From positions 62,001-126,000 of the forward strand of contig NZ_UTKY01000031.1 of assembly GCF_900583165.1 (NCBI RefSeq): a stretch of DNA of 64,000 nt. Reading direction: 5' to 3'. Of the stretch, positions 7,374 through 16,065 are shown piece by piece. Position 1 is the stretch's first letter. The number at the start of each line of letters is the position of its first letter. The notes under the pieces are model-generated. The model saw nothing but the letters and a program-made list of their open reading frames with translations. It ran no database searches and was not told the origin of the DNA. Source of the stretch: Pseudomonas viridiflava. GTDB lineage: Bacteria > Pseudomonadota > Gammaproteobacteria > Pseudomonadales > Pseudomonadaceae. The translations under genes were made by a program, and so were the position numbers.

Positions 7374-8570
7374 CTAAAGCGCCAGCAATACGCCAATCAC
7401 CGGCACGATCAACGCCGTACTGATTGCCATCGACAGCACATTGCCGATATACGGATGCATATACCCCGGCAGCCGCCCGGCAATCGCACAGGCCAGCGGC
7501 GGGGCGATCAGAGCACCCAGCAAGGCGCTGACGACTATGACGATTGGACTGCCTCCATGGGTTAGCACCGCGGCCGGCACCACGGACACCAACGGCACAT
7601 AGGTCGGATACCACCCGCGCTTTTGCCACTGCCGCCGCCATAACAGGATGCCCAGCAACGAAGTCAGCGCCTGGCCGGCGACCAGTTGCGGCAACCAGCC
7701 TGATCCATACGCCGGGCTCAGGGGATTTAATGCGTAAGCGAGGAAAACTCCTACGATCAACCCCAGGCTCGCCCACTCATTGCCAAAAAACGGTGCTTCG
7801 GAAAAATCCGCCAACACCCGTCGTAATGTCCAGCGTATGCCGTAGTCAGGCGTTTGCAGGGGTGTGGGTAGCGGGGTGTCGTCCATGACTTCTGGCTGAC
7901 GGCTGATCAACCCCGGTAGTGCACGGCATAGCAAAAACGCTACCACGCTACCCAGCGCCATCCCCAGCACATTCCCGATCACAACTGGCAGCCCCAGCGG
8001 GATGCATAGGTAATTCACGAACAACAGGCAACTCGGCGTCACCAGAACCGCACCCAGTAGGGCGCCATTCAGCGTGACCTTCCACCCACCACCAAACAGC
8101 AACACCATCGCCGCCGGCAACGACACAAATGCCGCAAAGGTGGGCTGCCAGGACTCGGCCGTCACCGTCCAGCCCCACAGCGCATTACTCAGCAATAGCC
8201 CCAGCAGTGAACTCGTCACCAGCCAGGGCCAAAGCCCCGTGCCATAGGCGATGCTGAAACCCTGCCATCCCTGGGCATAACGACTGGTCCAGTGGCCGAA
8301 CGCACCGCCCAGCAGCAAACCAATGGAGGCAAACTCGTGTTTGTAAAACGCCACTTCACTGATATCGCCGACCACCCACCGCAGCCAAGCAATGGGCGAG
8401 GGCAGGCTGGTCACCCTATCGTTGTAGCCGGGCCAGTAGACTGTTGCAGAGGTTGAATACACCACCGCAAGGCCGGCGATCAGTCCGACCGTAGCGACGG
8501 TCACTGCAGCCAAAATCACCAGATAACGCGCAGCCGAGCCCTGCGACGGACTTGCCGAAATAGAGTCCAT
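7374..8570 (-). CDS. Integral membrane protein with internal duplication
   Basis: 398 aa from the chosen ATG at 8570, which has a G-rich site 7 nt upstream and begins after the nitrilase stop; ATG at 8576 is an alternative. About ten hydrophobic segments fall in two homologous halves. Half one carries DISEVAFYKHEFASIGLLLGG (residues ~70-90) and half two DFSEAPFFGNEWASLGLIVGV (residues ~255-275). Each is followed by a similar helix order ending LCRALPG or AIAGRLPG. I do not recognise the family. Its place 13 nt after the nitrilase suggests transport of the substrate or product of that pathway, which is inference. Confidence 0.75.
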   Translation of the reverse strand: MDSISASPSQGSAARYLVILAAVTVATVGLIAGLAVVYSTSATVYWPGYNDRVTSLPSPIAWLRWVVGDISEVAFYKHEFASIGLLLGGAFGHWTSRYAQGWQGFSIAYGTGLWPWLVTSSLLGLLLSNALWGWTVTAESWQPTFAAFVSLPAAMVLLFGGGWKVTLNGALLGAVLVTPSCLLFVNYLCIPLGLPVVIGNVLGMALGSVVAFLLCRALPGLISRQPEVMDDTPLPTPLQTPDYGIRWTLRRVLADFSEAPFFGNEWASLGLIVGVFLAYALNPLSPAYGSGWLPQLVAGQALTSLLGILLWRRQWQKRGWYPTYVPLVSVVPAAVLTHGGSPIVIVVSALLGALIAPPLACAIAGRLPGYMHPYIGNVLSMAISTALIVPVIGVLLAL

Positions 8571-8583
8571 GATCATGCCCCCG

Positions 8584-9471
8584 TCAGCGCGGCAAGCACG
8601 GGTGCTGGCAATAGCCGAGCATGCCGTCATACAGATCGATACGGCGATCGCGTTGTAGGTCGTTCAGGTCATTCCAGATCGGTGCGCTGCGGGCGCTGGA
8701 CAGGTCGATATCCGCGTACAGAATCGCCTGTTCATTGGGCGACGCGACCTTGCCGATGGGCCAGCCGTTGGTGCCGGCAATCAGTGAACAACCCAGGTAA
8801 CGCCCGCCATGTTCCTCCCCGATCCGATTGGCGGCCGCGATGAACACATTGTTGACGTGGGCGGCGGTCATGGTCAGGTATGAGGCCATGCATTTTCCGG
8901 CTTCGTCGAATAGCGGCGGCGGGGTCCATACCCAGTTGTTCAGGCTGCAAATGATATCGGCGCCTTGCTGGGTCAAGATGCGCGGAACTTCGGGGAACCA
9001 GATGTCCCAGCAGATTAGCAGGCCGATGCGGCCTATCGGTGTTTCAAACACCGGGAAGCCCAGGTTGCCTGGGGTGAACCAGAGCTTTTCCTTGTTCCAC
9101 AGGTGCGCCTTGCGGTACTTGCCGATAAAACCATCAGGGCCCATCAGTACGGCGGTGTCGAACAGTTGCATGCCCTCGCGCTCCGCCAGCCCGGCGACAA
9201 GGTACACGTTTCGGTCCCGCGCAAAATCCATCCAGGCCCGTGCGCTCGGGCCGTCTGGAATCTGCTCGGCATGCTCGAAGGCATCCTGGCGGTTGCTGAA
9301 CAGGTAACCGGTATTGGCCAGCTCCGGCAGCACAATCAGGTTGGCTCCGTTGTTCACGGCTTGCAGAGCCATGCTGAGGCTGGTGTCGAGGTTGGATTGG
9401 CGGTTTTGTGTGCCGACTTGCGGATCGAATTGCACAACAGCGACGCGGGCGAGACTGGTAGCTTCTTTCAT
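8584..9471 (-). CDS. Nitrilase-superfamily amidase (carbon-nitrogen hydrolase)
   Basis: 295 aa. The Glu-Lys-Cys triad is visible as Glu50 (LIVLPELANTGYLF), Lys121 (GKYRKAHLW) and Cys154 (GLLICWDIWFPE). Members hydrolyse amides or nitriles to acid and ammonia. It lies between a flavin amino-acid oxidase/monooxygenase gene and a membrane protein on the same strand. That suggests it hydrolyses the amide made by the flavin enzyme, as DavA follows DavB in P. putida lysine degradation. The ribosome-binding site GAGG lies inside a predicted hairpin. The exact substrate is unknown. Confidence 0.88.
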   Translation of the reverse strand: MKEATSLARVAVVQFDPQVGTQNRQSNLDTSLSMALQAVNNGANLIVLPELANTGYLFSNRQDAFEHAEQIPDGPSARAWMDFARDRNVYLVAGLAEREGMQLFDTAVLMGPDGFIGKYRKAHLWNKEKLWFTPGNLGFPVFETPIGRIGLLICWDIWFPEVPRILTQQGADIICSLNNWVWTPPPLFDEAGKCMASYLTMTAAHVNNVFIAAANRIGEEHGGRYLGCSLIAGTNGWPIGKVASPNEQAILYADIDLSSARSAPIWNDLNDLQRDRRIDLYDGMLGYCQHPCLPR

Positions 9472-9476
9472 GGCTC

Positions 9477-9536
9477 AGACCTCTTTTTTATTGTTATGAA
9501 CCCGCCGTTGTAGGCGGATGCTTAAGTAAGAGGTCT
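9477..9536 (-). promoter_or_regulatory. Leader hairpin that would cover the nitrilase ribosome-binding site
   Basis: AGACCTCTT (9477-9485) and AAGAGGTCT (9528-9536) are exact reverse complements. An inner hairpin, CCGCC-GTTGTA-GGCGG, lies between them at 9502-9516. In the minus-strand transcript the 3' arm contains the GAGG Shine-Dalgarno of the nitrilase, 7-10 nt before its ATG, so pairing would mask it. Pairing was judged by eye only. Confidence 0.55.
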
Positions 9537-9595
9537 TTGTTGTGTGGTCGTCAGTAGTACGTTTCTGCTTGGCTCGTAGGTTGTTGCCGAAAGGG

Positions 9596-11527
9596 CTAAG
9601 CTTGGTACGTCGGGTAGTTGTCCAGGGTAAAGCCACCATTGAAGTTGGCTTGAGTGTTGTTGCACAGATGAATAACCGCATCGATAGCGCCGCGCAGGCA
9701 GGGTTCGGTCCAGCCTGCATCGACGGAAAAAGATTCGCCCGACAAATAGAGCCCCGAGACGTGAGCGTAATATCGGTTGTACTTCATCAAGCTGACGGCA
9801 TCGTAGTAAGTACCGGCACGGTAGAGCTTGGCGCAGCCCAAGGCGTTTTTGTCGGTCATCCACCGTTGAACCACCGCGTGCTGGGTGGCGACATACGGCG
9901 AAATCGGCGTTTTGATATTGCTAGATCGCAACAGGATGCGGTCCAGCTCGGCGACGCATTTTTTGACCAGCGTTTTATCGTCAAACGAGGCTAATTTGCT
10001 GGCGTCATCCTCCCAAGTGTAACTGAGCAAAATGCAGTCGTAGGGGTAGGCGTCGTGGTAGCGGTAGGTGTACACGTCGTGGACAAAACTGTCGGTGACC
10101 AGAATCTGGGGGATCTGTTTGTTTTTCGACAGGAAGCTCTTTTTCAGCGGGGCGTAGACCTTGCAACTGGTTTCCCAATGCGCGGTTTTGTAGGCGTTGG
10201 TGGTGGCGTAGGGCAGCATTGCCTGACTGAAATTTTCCATTTGAATGTGAGTTTCGATGATCCAGGAGGGCAGGGTCATGATCACGGCGTCGAAGTCTTG
10301 ATAGCGCTCCGATTTACCGCTGGGATTGCTTGCATTCCAGTCATAGGTGACGCGGATTTTGCCGTCGTCCAGTTTGGTCAGTCGGGTCACTGAGCTGTCG
10401 GTCAAAAAGCCTTCACCACGCTGCCGACAATGGTCGTAAAACGAAGGGCCATGGGCTTTGGTTGGTGTAAATAACAAGCACTCATCCAGCGCAGCTAGGC
10501 CGAGATAACGCGGTGGGTCAAACGCTAGGCCATTGCAGTCATCCAGCGATGGTGCGCCCAGATACGGTGAAGGCTTGGGGTTGCCTGCGGCGTCCACGCG
10601 GCCATGCACTAATTGCAGTTGGCTGCTAAAACCGAAGATCGCCGTGCGTAGGGGGTAGAGGCAGCAGACATCGTAAAACGCGCCCCAACTGCCGTCGCCA
10701 ATCCCGATGGAATAGAAAATCGTGGATTCTTCCGGGCTCATGCCGAGACCACCAAAATCATCGGGGTGATCAGCATTCCAGGTCTGGCTCGGCAAGGTCA
10801 CCAGGTCACGAAAGGACAGGTTTTGGTAGCGCGCGACGATGGCAGCCCACAAGCCTTCCCATTGCGGTGCGCCGTAAACCTGCGCGACTTGGCGAGTCAT
10901 CTGATCGGCAAAGTGGCGCCACTTGGCATACACCTGCTGCAGTTTCTCCGTTGGGGGTGGAGTGTCGCCCTCAGGGTTTTTCCAAATCAGCATTTGCGGT
11001 TCTGACTGCCCCTCCAGCAAACCTTCACGCAGGTAAATACCGGTATTGCGCACATGGGCTGAACCTGGGTTGGGAAAGTCTGAGAGCCGCAACTCAAAGC
11101 ACTTGCAGTAGTGAGCCAGTAGCGACTGACCCTCCAGCGGTGCTTCGCCAACCCGGTTGAACATGGGCATTCGCATGGCGCCCATTTCAAAGGGAGTTTG
11201 GCCTAAAAAGGCAGATTGTCCGGAGTTGAGCACTGTCAAGTGGCGACCGCCAATCCGCTGGGATTGTTCCAGCAATGTGACGTTGTTGAATCCACATCGA
11301 AGTAGCTCGCGAGCGGCGGTCAAGCCCGTGACGCCAGCACCGACGATGCAGATCTTATAGTCGGGCTGGGTGGCGGTGGCGATACCGGATTCTTGCTCAA
11401 CGATCTTGCGGTAGTTGAAACATAGGTCCGGCGGGCTGGGGAAGCGACCACGCCATGCTGAGGGATCGTGGGGCGGTAAGCGTTTGGCGATGAGGGCAGG
11501 GTAGTCGTAGGTGGATCCGATGGTCAT
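9596..11527 (-). CDS. Flavin amine/amino-acid oxidoreductase (monoamine oxidase fold)
   Basis: 643 aa. The dinucleotide-binding motif KICIVGAGVTGLTAARELL (residues ~57-75) is followed by LLEQSQRIGGRH, the conserved FAD-contact segment. The C-terminal YLSGESFSVDAGWTEPCLRGAI closes the FAD site. Length and layout resemble bacterial L-amino-acid oxidases and 2-monooxygenases (tryptophan, lysine or phenylalanine 2-monooxygenase). Followed by a nitrilase, the most economical idea is oxidative decarboxylation of an amino acid to its amide. Plain deamination remains possible. GGAG lies 8 nt before the ATG. Confidence 0.85.
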   Translation of the reverse strand: MTIGSTYDYPALIAKRLPPHDPSAWRGRFPSPPDLCFNYRKIVEQESGIATATQPDYKICIVGAGVTGLTAARELLRCGFNNVTLLEQSQRIGGRHLTVLNSGQSAFLGQTPFEMGAMRMPMFNRVGEAPLEGQSLLAHYCKCFELRLSDFPNPGSAHVRNTGIYLREGLLEGQSEPQMLIWKNPEGDTPPPTEKLQQVYAKWRHFADQMTRQVAQVYGAPQWEGLWAAIVARYQNLSFRDLVTLPSQTWNADHPDDFGGLGMSPEESTIFYSIGIGDGSWGAFYDVCCLYPLRTAIFGFSSQLQLVHGRVDAAGNPKPSPYLGAPSLDDCNGLAFDPPRYLGLAALDECLLFTPTKAHGPSFYDHCRQRGEGFLTDSSVTRLTKLDDGKIRVTYDWNASNPSGKSERYQDFDAVIMTLPSWIIETHIQMENFSQAMLPYATTNAYKTAHWETSCKVYAPLKKSFLSKNKQIPQILVTDSFVHDVYTYRYHDAYPYDCILLSYTWEDDASKLASFDDKTLVKKCVAELDRILLRSSNIKTPISPYVATQHAVVQRWMTDKNALGCAKLYRAGTYYDAVSLMKYNRYYAHVSGLYLSGESFSVDAGWTEPCLRGAIDAVIHLCNNTQANFNGGFTLDNYPTYQA

Positions 11528-11819
11528 GGTTCACGCTCCAGAATCTGCACAACCGGCACAGGCCGATGGCAAGGGAGGGTGAATCTAGTCAGTCGGCTCT
11601 TTGTCGGGGTGGTAGATGGTTGTGGTGATACTTGCCCGATCGTTTTGTCGAGGAAAGGGAGATCACTCATGACGGGTCAAAGCGTCTTGCGGAGAAAGAT
11701 CTGACATTGCAGGGCAACTGATTTTGCTAGGGTGGTCGGATGCTTGTGATCGCAGCGCTGCCTAGCACCAGGTGTGTGCAGTCAGCTTTATGACATCATT
11801 TCATTTGCCAGGAAAACCT

Positions 11820-12725
11820 ATGCCCCTCTCCCTTCGCGACCGTTTCCGTGGGTGTCTGCTCGGTTTGGCCTGCGGTGACGCCGTTGGCACCACTGTCGAG
11901 TTTATGCCTCGTGGCTCATTTGAAGCTGTCACGGACATGCTAGGCGGCGGTCCTTTTAAGCTTGAGCCCGGTCAGTGGACTGACGACACTTCCATGGCGC
12001 TGTGTCTGGCCGAAAGCCTGCTGCAAAAAGGCGGCTTTGACGCCGCCGATCAGATGGAGCGTTATCTGAACTGGTGGACGTCGGGGTATATGAGTTCTAC
12101 CGGCGAATGCTTTGATATTGGCATGACAGTGCGAGAAGCATTGGCCAGTTTTCAAACAGATCGCAATCCCTTTGCAGGCTCGACGAACCGCCGTAGCGCC
12201 GGCAATGGATCAATGATGCGTCTGGCCCCGATCGTTCTGTTTTACTTCCCCGAGATTGACCGAATTTGGACTTTTTCAGCTGACAGCTCCCGTACGACTC
12301 ACGCCGCTTCAGAGGCCGTTGAGTGTTGTCTGGTGTTGTCGGACATCATTGCCAATGCGCTGCGCGGCACTCCTAAAGCAGAGATTTTGCAGGTACAGAA
12401 CTCCAACCTAATCGAACCCAAGGTAATTGCCATTGCGCAGGGGCTATACCGGGAAAAGGAACGCGCTGACATTGTCGGTTCTGGCTACGCGGTGGCATCA
12501 CTGGAAGCTGCGCTGTGGTGCTTTCACCATACCGATAGCTTTGCCGAGGCCGTATTGGCGGCTACTAATCTGGGGGATGATGCGGATACCACAGCAGCGA
12601 TCGTCGGCCAGGTGGCAGGTGCGTATTACGGTGCGCAGGGTATTCCGGAGGATTGGTTGGCCAAGCTGTGGATGCGCGAGCATATTCAGACAATTGCGGA
12701 TGAGCTGATGCAATCGGGAACATAG
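11820..12725 (+). CDS. ADP-ribosylglycohydrolase family protein
   Basis: 301 aa from ATG 11820, preceded by AGGAAA; a longer frame from 11772 lacks a site. Family metal-binding signatures are all present: CLLGLACGDAVGTTVEF, QWTDDTSMALCLAESLL, GNGSMMRLAPI and NLGDDADTTAAIVGQVAGA. DraG/ARH-type enzymes remove ADP-ribose from arginine or from small substrates using two Mg ions. No ADP-ribosyltransferase is seen nearby. It is divergent from the flavin oxidase with ~290 bp between the starts. Confidence 0.92.
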   Translation: MPLSLRDRFRGCLLGLACGDAVGTTVEFMPRGSFEAVTDMLGGGPFKLEPGQWTDDTSMALCLAESLLQKGGFDAADQMERYLNWWTSGYMSSTGECFDIGMTVREALASFQTDRNPFAGSTNRRSAGNGSMMRLAPIVLFYFPEIDRIWTFSADSSRTTHAASEAVECCLVLSDIIANALRGTPKAEILQVQNSNLIEPKVIAIAQGLYREKERADIVGSGYAVASLEAALWCFHHTDSFAEAVLAATNLGDDADTTAAIVGQVAGAYYGAQGIPEDWLAKLWMREHIQTIADELMQSGT

Positions 12726-12843
12726 CGTTTTGCAATGGCGTTTGCTGAAACTGGGATGTAGGGGGAGGTTAAGCCTAGGCGTAGTCCGGGGATGCCATCC
12801 GATGAAGGATCGCTCCCCTTAGAGAAGAGAAGGCGCTGCGTGA

Positions 12844-13008
12844 CTACTGCATCAGCTTCATGAACGCCATCCTATGAACTTTAGTAGCAAGGTAAGTATT
12901 CAAGTCTGACTCCATCGCTTCGATTACCGCGTTGATTTTTTGCTCGGGGACGTTGATTGAAGTCAAGTTTAAGTACCGTATTGAGTACTTTTTTCCGGAA
13001 CGACTCAT
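12844..13008 (-). CDS. Small hypothetical protein (54 aa)
   Basis: ATG at 13006-13008, stop TAG at 12844-12846, in an otherwise empty 419-bp gap. The product is charged with a likely helical C-terminal half (PEQKINAVIEAMESDLNTYL, then ATKVHRMAFMKLMQ). Only a weak GAAAG precedes the ATG. Base composition is lower in GC than the neighbours. No family is recognised. It could be real or the remnant of a longer gene. The longer overlapping plus-strand frame has no plausible protein character. Nothing else is visible in the gap. Confidence 0.4.
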   Translation of the reverse strand: MSRSGKKYSIRYLNLTSINVPEQKINAVIEAMESDLNTYLATKVHRMAFMKLMQ

Positions 13009-13144
13009 ATTCTTTCGTATTGTTGCTGGACCCTCCCGGGTCGCCTCAGCTGTTCAGATGTTTCGTGGTGTTTCGTCGGCGTCGCACGCGTACCGTAGTT
13101 GGCTAAGGTGTCCCCACGCTTTTGCATTCAACCGGGAGATTTAA

Positions 13145-14548
13145 ATGCCGATCCAGACCGCGCTGAACCGACGCACCTTGCTGAAATTGACAGCCCTGGC
13201 TGGCTCGGCCATGGCACTGCCCGCCGCTGCCGCCTTGCCCACAGCGCCCGCGGCGTCGGACGGCGCTCATTGGTTGATACGCCACGCCACCGTGCTGAGC
13301 ATGGACCCACAGATTGGAGAATTGTCCGACGCAGACATCGAGCTGCGCGACGGAGTGATCGTGGCTGTAGGGAAGGGGTTGATGGCCCCCGGCGCACAGT
13401 TGTTGGAGGCCAGCGGCATGATCGTCATCCCCGGGTTGGTCGATACGCACTGGCACCTGTGGAACAGCCTTCTGCGCAATAGCGCACCCGCGCCTGCCGG
13501 CGAGCCGTTTTTCAAGTCTCAGTTGGCCACCAGCAAGCGCTTCACCGCCGACCTGTCCGCGTTGGGTGTGCGACTGGGGCTGGCGGAGGCCGTTAACGCC
13601 GGTATCACCACGGTCAACAACTGGGCGCATAACCTCAGGGATGCATCCTTTGCCCATGCCGAGCTGCGCGCACTGCAGGACAGCGGGGTGCGCGGGCGCT
13701 TTTGGTACGGCTACGCGCAAGATCTGGCGCCCACCGCACCGATGGATTTCGCCGATATTCAGCGGGTTCAGCAGCAACTCCAGGCCGCCGGGCAGCGCTT
13801 CGATCTTGGGCTGGCAATTCGCGGTCCGGAACGCACTGAAGCGCCGATTTGGACGGCCGAGTTTGCCTTCGCCAAGGCCCAGGGCCTGCCGGTGTCCACG
13901 CATATTGCCGTCACCCAGGCGATGCAGCAAAAACGCGCGGTGCAGCAGCTGGCGCAACGCGGGTTGTTGGATCGGCACGTGCAACTGGTGCATGCCACGC
14001 ACGTCAACGCGCAGGACATCGACAGCATTGCGCGCAGCGGGGCCTCTGTATGTCTTACGCCGCTGACTGAAATGCGCGTGGGTTACGGCCTGGCCCCGGT
14101 CAATGCGCTGCACGCAGCCAAAATTCCCATCAGCGTGGGTATCGACACGTTGGTTCTGAGTGGCAATGCCAACCCCTTCATGCTGATGCAGACGTTGCTC
14201 AACCTGGCGAGCGGCATGAGCGGCAACGAGCAGGCGCTGACCGCGCGGGATGTGCTGCATTGGGCGACACAGGGCGGTGCAGAGGCCATGGGCCTTGGCA
14301 CGAAAATCGGTTCCATCACGCCGGGCAAGCGCGCCGACCTGGTGTTGATCGATACTCGTGGAATTGGCATGAGCCCCGTCATCGATCCCTTCGCCAGCGT
14401 GGTGCAATCGGCCAGTGCGGCTCAGGTCGACACGGTGTTCGCCGATGGACGCCTGCTCAAACGCAACGGTACGTTGTTGAACGTGGACACCCGACGATTG
14501 GGCGAGGAGGTCACCGAGGCCGTGGCCCGGCTACTGAGCCCTGCCTAG
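13145..14548 (+). CDS. Tat-exported amidohydrolase (cytosine deaminase/SsnA-like)
   Basis: 467 aa. A twin-arginine signal (LNRRTLLKLTALAGSAMALP) is followed by a small beta-sandwich and a metal-dependent TIM barrel. The metal site begins VDTHWHLWNS (His-x-His). Further ligands are plausible in VSTHIAVTQ and LVHATHVNA, and the Asp in ISVGIDTLVLSGN. The C-terminal segment GSITPGKRADLVLID is typical of amidohydrolases acting on ring or side-chain C-N bonds. GGGAG lies upstream of the ATG. It stands alone between spacers, so the substrate is not suggested by context. Confidence 0.88.
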   Translation: MPIQTALNRRTLLKLTALAGSAMALPAAAALPTAPAASDGAHWLIRHATVLSMDPQIGELSDADIELRDGVIVAVGKGLMAPGAQLLEASGMIVIPGLVDTHWHLWNSLLRNSAPAPAGEPFFKSQLATSKRFTADLSALGVRLGLAEAVNAGITTVNNWAHNLRDASFAHAELRALQDSGVRGRFWYGYAQDLAPTAPMDFADIQRVQQQLQAAGQRFDLGLAIRGPERTEAPIWTAEFAFAKAQGLPVSTHIAVTQAMQQKRAVQQLAQRGLLDRHVQLVHATHVNAQDIDSIARSGASVCLTPLTEMRVGYGLAPVNALHAAKIPISVGIDTLVLSGNANPFMLMQTLLNLASGMSGNEQALTARDVLHWATQGGAEAMGLGTKIGSITPGKRADLVLIDTRGIGMSPVIDPFASVVQSASAAQVDTVFADGRLLKRNGTLLNVDTRRLGEEVTEAVARLLSPA

Positions 14549-14823
14549 TCAGTGGGCGTACCCTCCAGGCTGCTCGCGTAACTGAACAGGTTGACCGCTA
14601 CCGGCGACAGGCGCGTGACATTCGTTTTGACAAGCCATTGTAGTAAAGCCTGAAACAGGTATCTGTGACCTTCGCACGATCAAGCAGACTGCTTTCGGCC
14701 CTGAGGGTGTAAGAACGAGGCGAAGACGTTCACGCCGGCCTGTCCTGCATTTCCTCCAATACGGCAGTACCTCAGAGTGCTACTTCCTGACAGCGTCAGG
14801 CGGATATCTGTGGATTCACTCAT
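14545..14823 (-). pseudogene. Unrecognised 91-residue frame broken by one TGA
   Basis: On the minus strand an ATG at 14821-14823 with a strong AGGAG 6 nt upstream opens a frame (MSESTDIRLTLSGSSTLRYC). It runs 47 codons to TGA at 14680-14682. The same frame then stays open for 44 more codons (LFQALLQWLVKTNVTRLSPV near its middle) to TAG at 14545-14547. This may be a decayed gene with a premature stop, or a genuine 47-aa protein followed by chance open frame. I do not recognise a family. Confidence 0.35.
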
Positions 14824-14888
14824 GCAGTGCTCCTGGTGAGCAGTCGACCAATTCAAAGGGGGCACGAACATTTGATTGCGGTCGAGCG

Positions 14889-14904
14889 ACGTGATACATC
14901 ACGT
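14889..14904. promoter_or_regulatory. Operator-like palindrome
   Basis: ACGTGATACATCACGT has two exact 7-bp arms around a 2-bp centre. It lies 66 bp upstream of the start of the broken minus-strand frame and 144 bp before the AT-rich gene at 15048. Dyads of this size are typical of dimeric regulator sites, but no regulator is adjacent. The rest of the 499-bp spacer shows nothing I can name. Confidence 0.35.
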
Positions 14905-15047
14905 AGGTCGTTACTGGCGGTGTGCCATCGCAGTGCCAGAACACGATCCAAAAAGCACGACAAGGCCGTTTTTGCGGCGTGAAAATTGATTTGAAATCAG
15001 TTATTACGATGCAGGCGGCCATAACAAATGATAGTTAAGGGAATGAA

Positions 15048-16064
15048 ATGAGCACATGGTTCAGTAGTATCCAGCTTGGCTTTGATATGGCAACAAGCTT
15101 GACGATTGTAGGTGCGGCAATTACTTGGGTTATTGGGCAGAGGAAGCAAGCTGAAGCTGAAAAGATTCGCGGCATCAATCAGCACGCGAGGTCAACAGGC
15201 CTTAAAAAAGTTCAAGATGTGCTTTTTGAAATTGAAGACAAGTATTCAATACTGATCAGTAAGACGCAGGCGTTTGAAAAAAGTATTGATCTGCGTGTGC
15301 GGTGGTCTAATGATGTGTTGGATTTCACGCGACTAAACAAAGCGATAAGAGATGACCGAAATTTTTTAAATACGTCGGTCGATCGCCTACAAGATATTCG
15401 TGAAGAGTTAGGCCAATTTTATGAGCTTATTCAGGTAAGACGCTACAGCTTGATTCCCCTGCTTGACGCCATTAAGGAGGGTGATAAGTATATTGGCGTG
15501 TTTAAGCGCAATATTGATGAGGTTGGCGAGGCCTACAATAAAATGGGGGCGGGTAATGTATCGCTACTAAAAGAACTTCACGCAATGAACGTCGCGCTCA
15601 ATAATGAATATGGCGATGAATTGATTGATGTGTCTGATGACCGTATAAGTACTCTATTCCAAAAGATAGCTTCTGATGAAAAAATAATAAAATCAATCAA
15701 ATCTATCCTCTTTGACGAGTCCTATTTTTACTGGGTTCAAAGATTTGTCCCCGCGGGTAGAGATGAGGATTTTGTAGAAAAGGTTATTGTGCCAGCTGAA
15801 ATCGAAGACGTGGATTTATTCTCGGAAGTCATAACCAACTTTATCCTGTCCCTCATTAAAAAGAACCATGAGTTGCTTTCTCAAGTTCTCGTCAATACGT
15901 CAAATTCAGTTATGCAAGCACGTATTGAATGTAAAGATATCTTGATTGCACTCAGCGCCATTTCACACAAATTGGTCATGGACAATAACAACGAGACCTT
16001 GGAGCAAGTGATCGGAAAATATGATGCCGAGGAATATTTCGGCAGAGACATCACCATCCGTTAA
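15048..16064 (+). CDS. Hypothetical membrane-anchored helical protein
   Basis: 338 aa. One N-terminal transmembrane segment (residues ~12-30, MATSLTIVGAAITWVIG) is followed directly by positively charged residues and a long, mostly helical, charged cytoplasmic part with coiled-coil character (for example DRLQDIREELGQFYELIQV). No catalytic motif was found. The gene is visibly AT-rich compared with its surroundings, which suggests horizontal acquisition. AAGGGA precedes the ATG. It is followed by a nested inverted repeat and a second AT-rich orphan. I do not recognise the family. Confidence 0.75.
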   Translation: MSTWFSSIQLGFDMATSLTIVGAAITWVIGQRKQAEAEKIRGINQHARSTGLKKVQDVLFEIEDKYSILISKTQAFEKSIDLRVRWSNDVLDFTRLNKAIRDDRNFLNTSVDRLQDIREELGQFYELIQVRRYSLIPLLDAIKEGDKYIGVFKRNIDEVGEAYNKMGAGNVSLLKELHAMNVALNNEYGDELIDVSDDRISTLFQKIASDEKIIKSIKSILFDESYFYWVQRFVPAGRDEDFVEKVIVPAEIEDVDLFSEVITNFILSLIKKNHELLSQVLVNTSNSVMQARIECKDILIALSAISHKLVMDNNNETLEQVIGKYDAEEYFGRDITIR

Positions 16065-16065
16065 T

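Noticed and set aside
12932..13144. Plus-strand 70-codon frame before the amidohydrolase
   Set aside because: Composition is unlike a protein, and a better minus-strand ORF with ATG start overlaps it.
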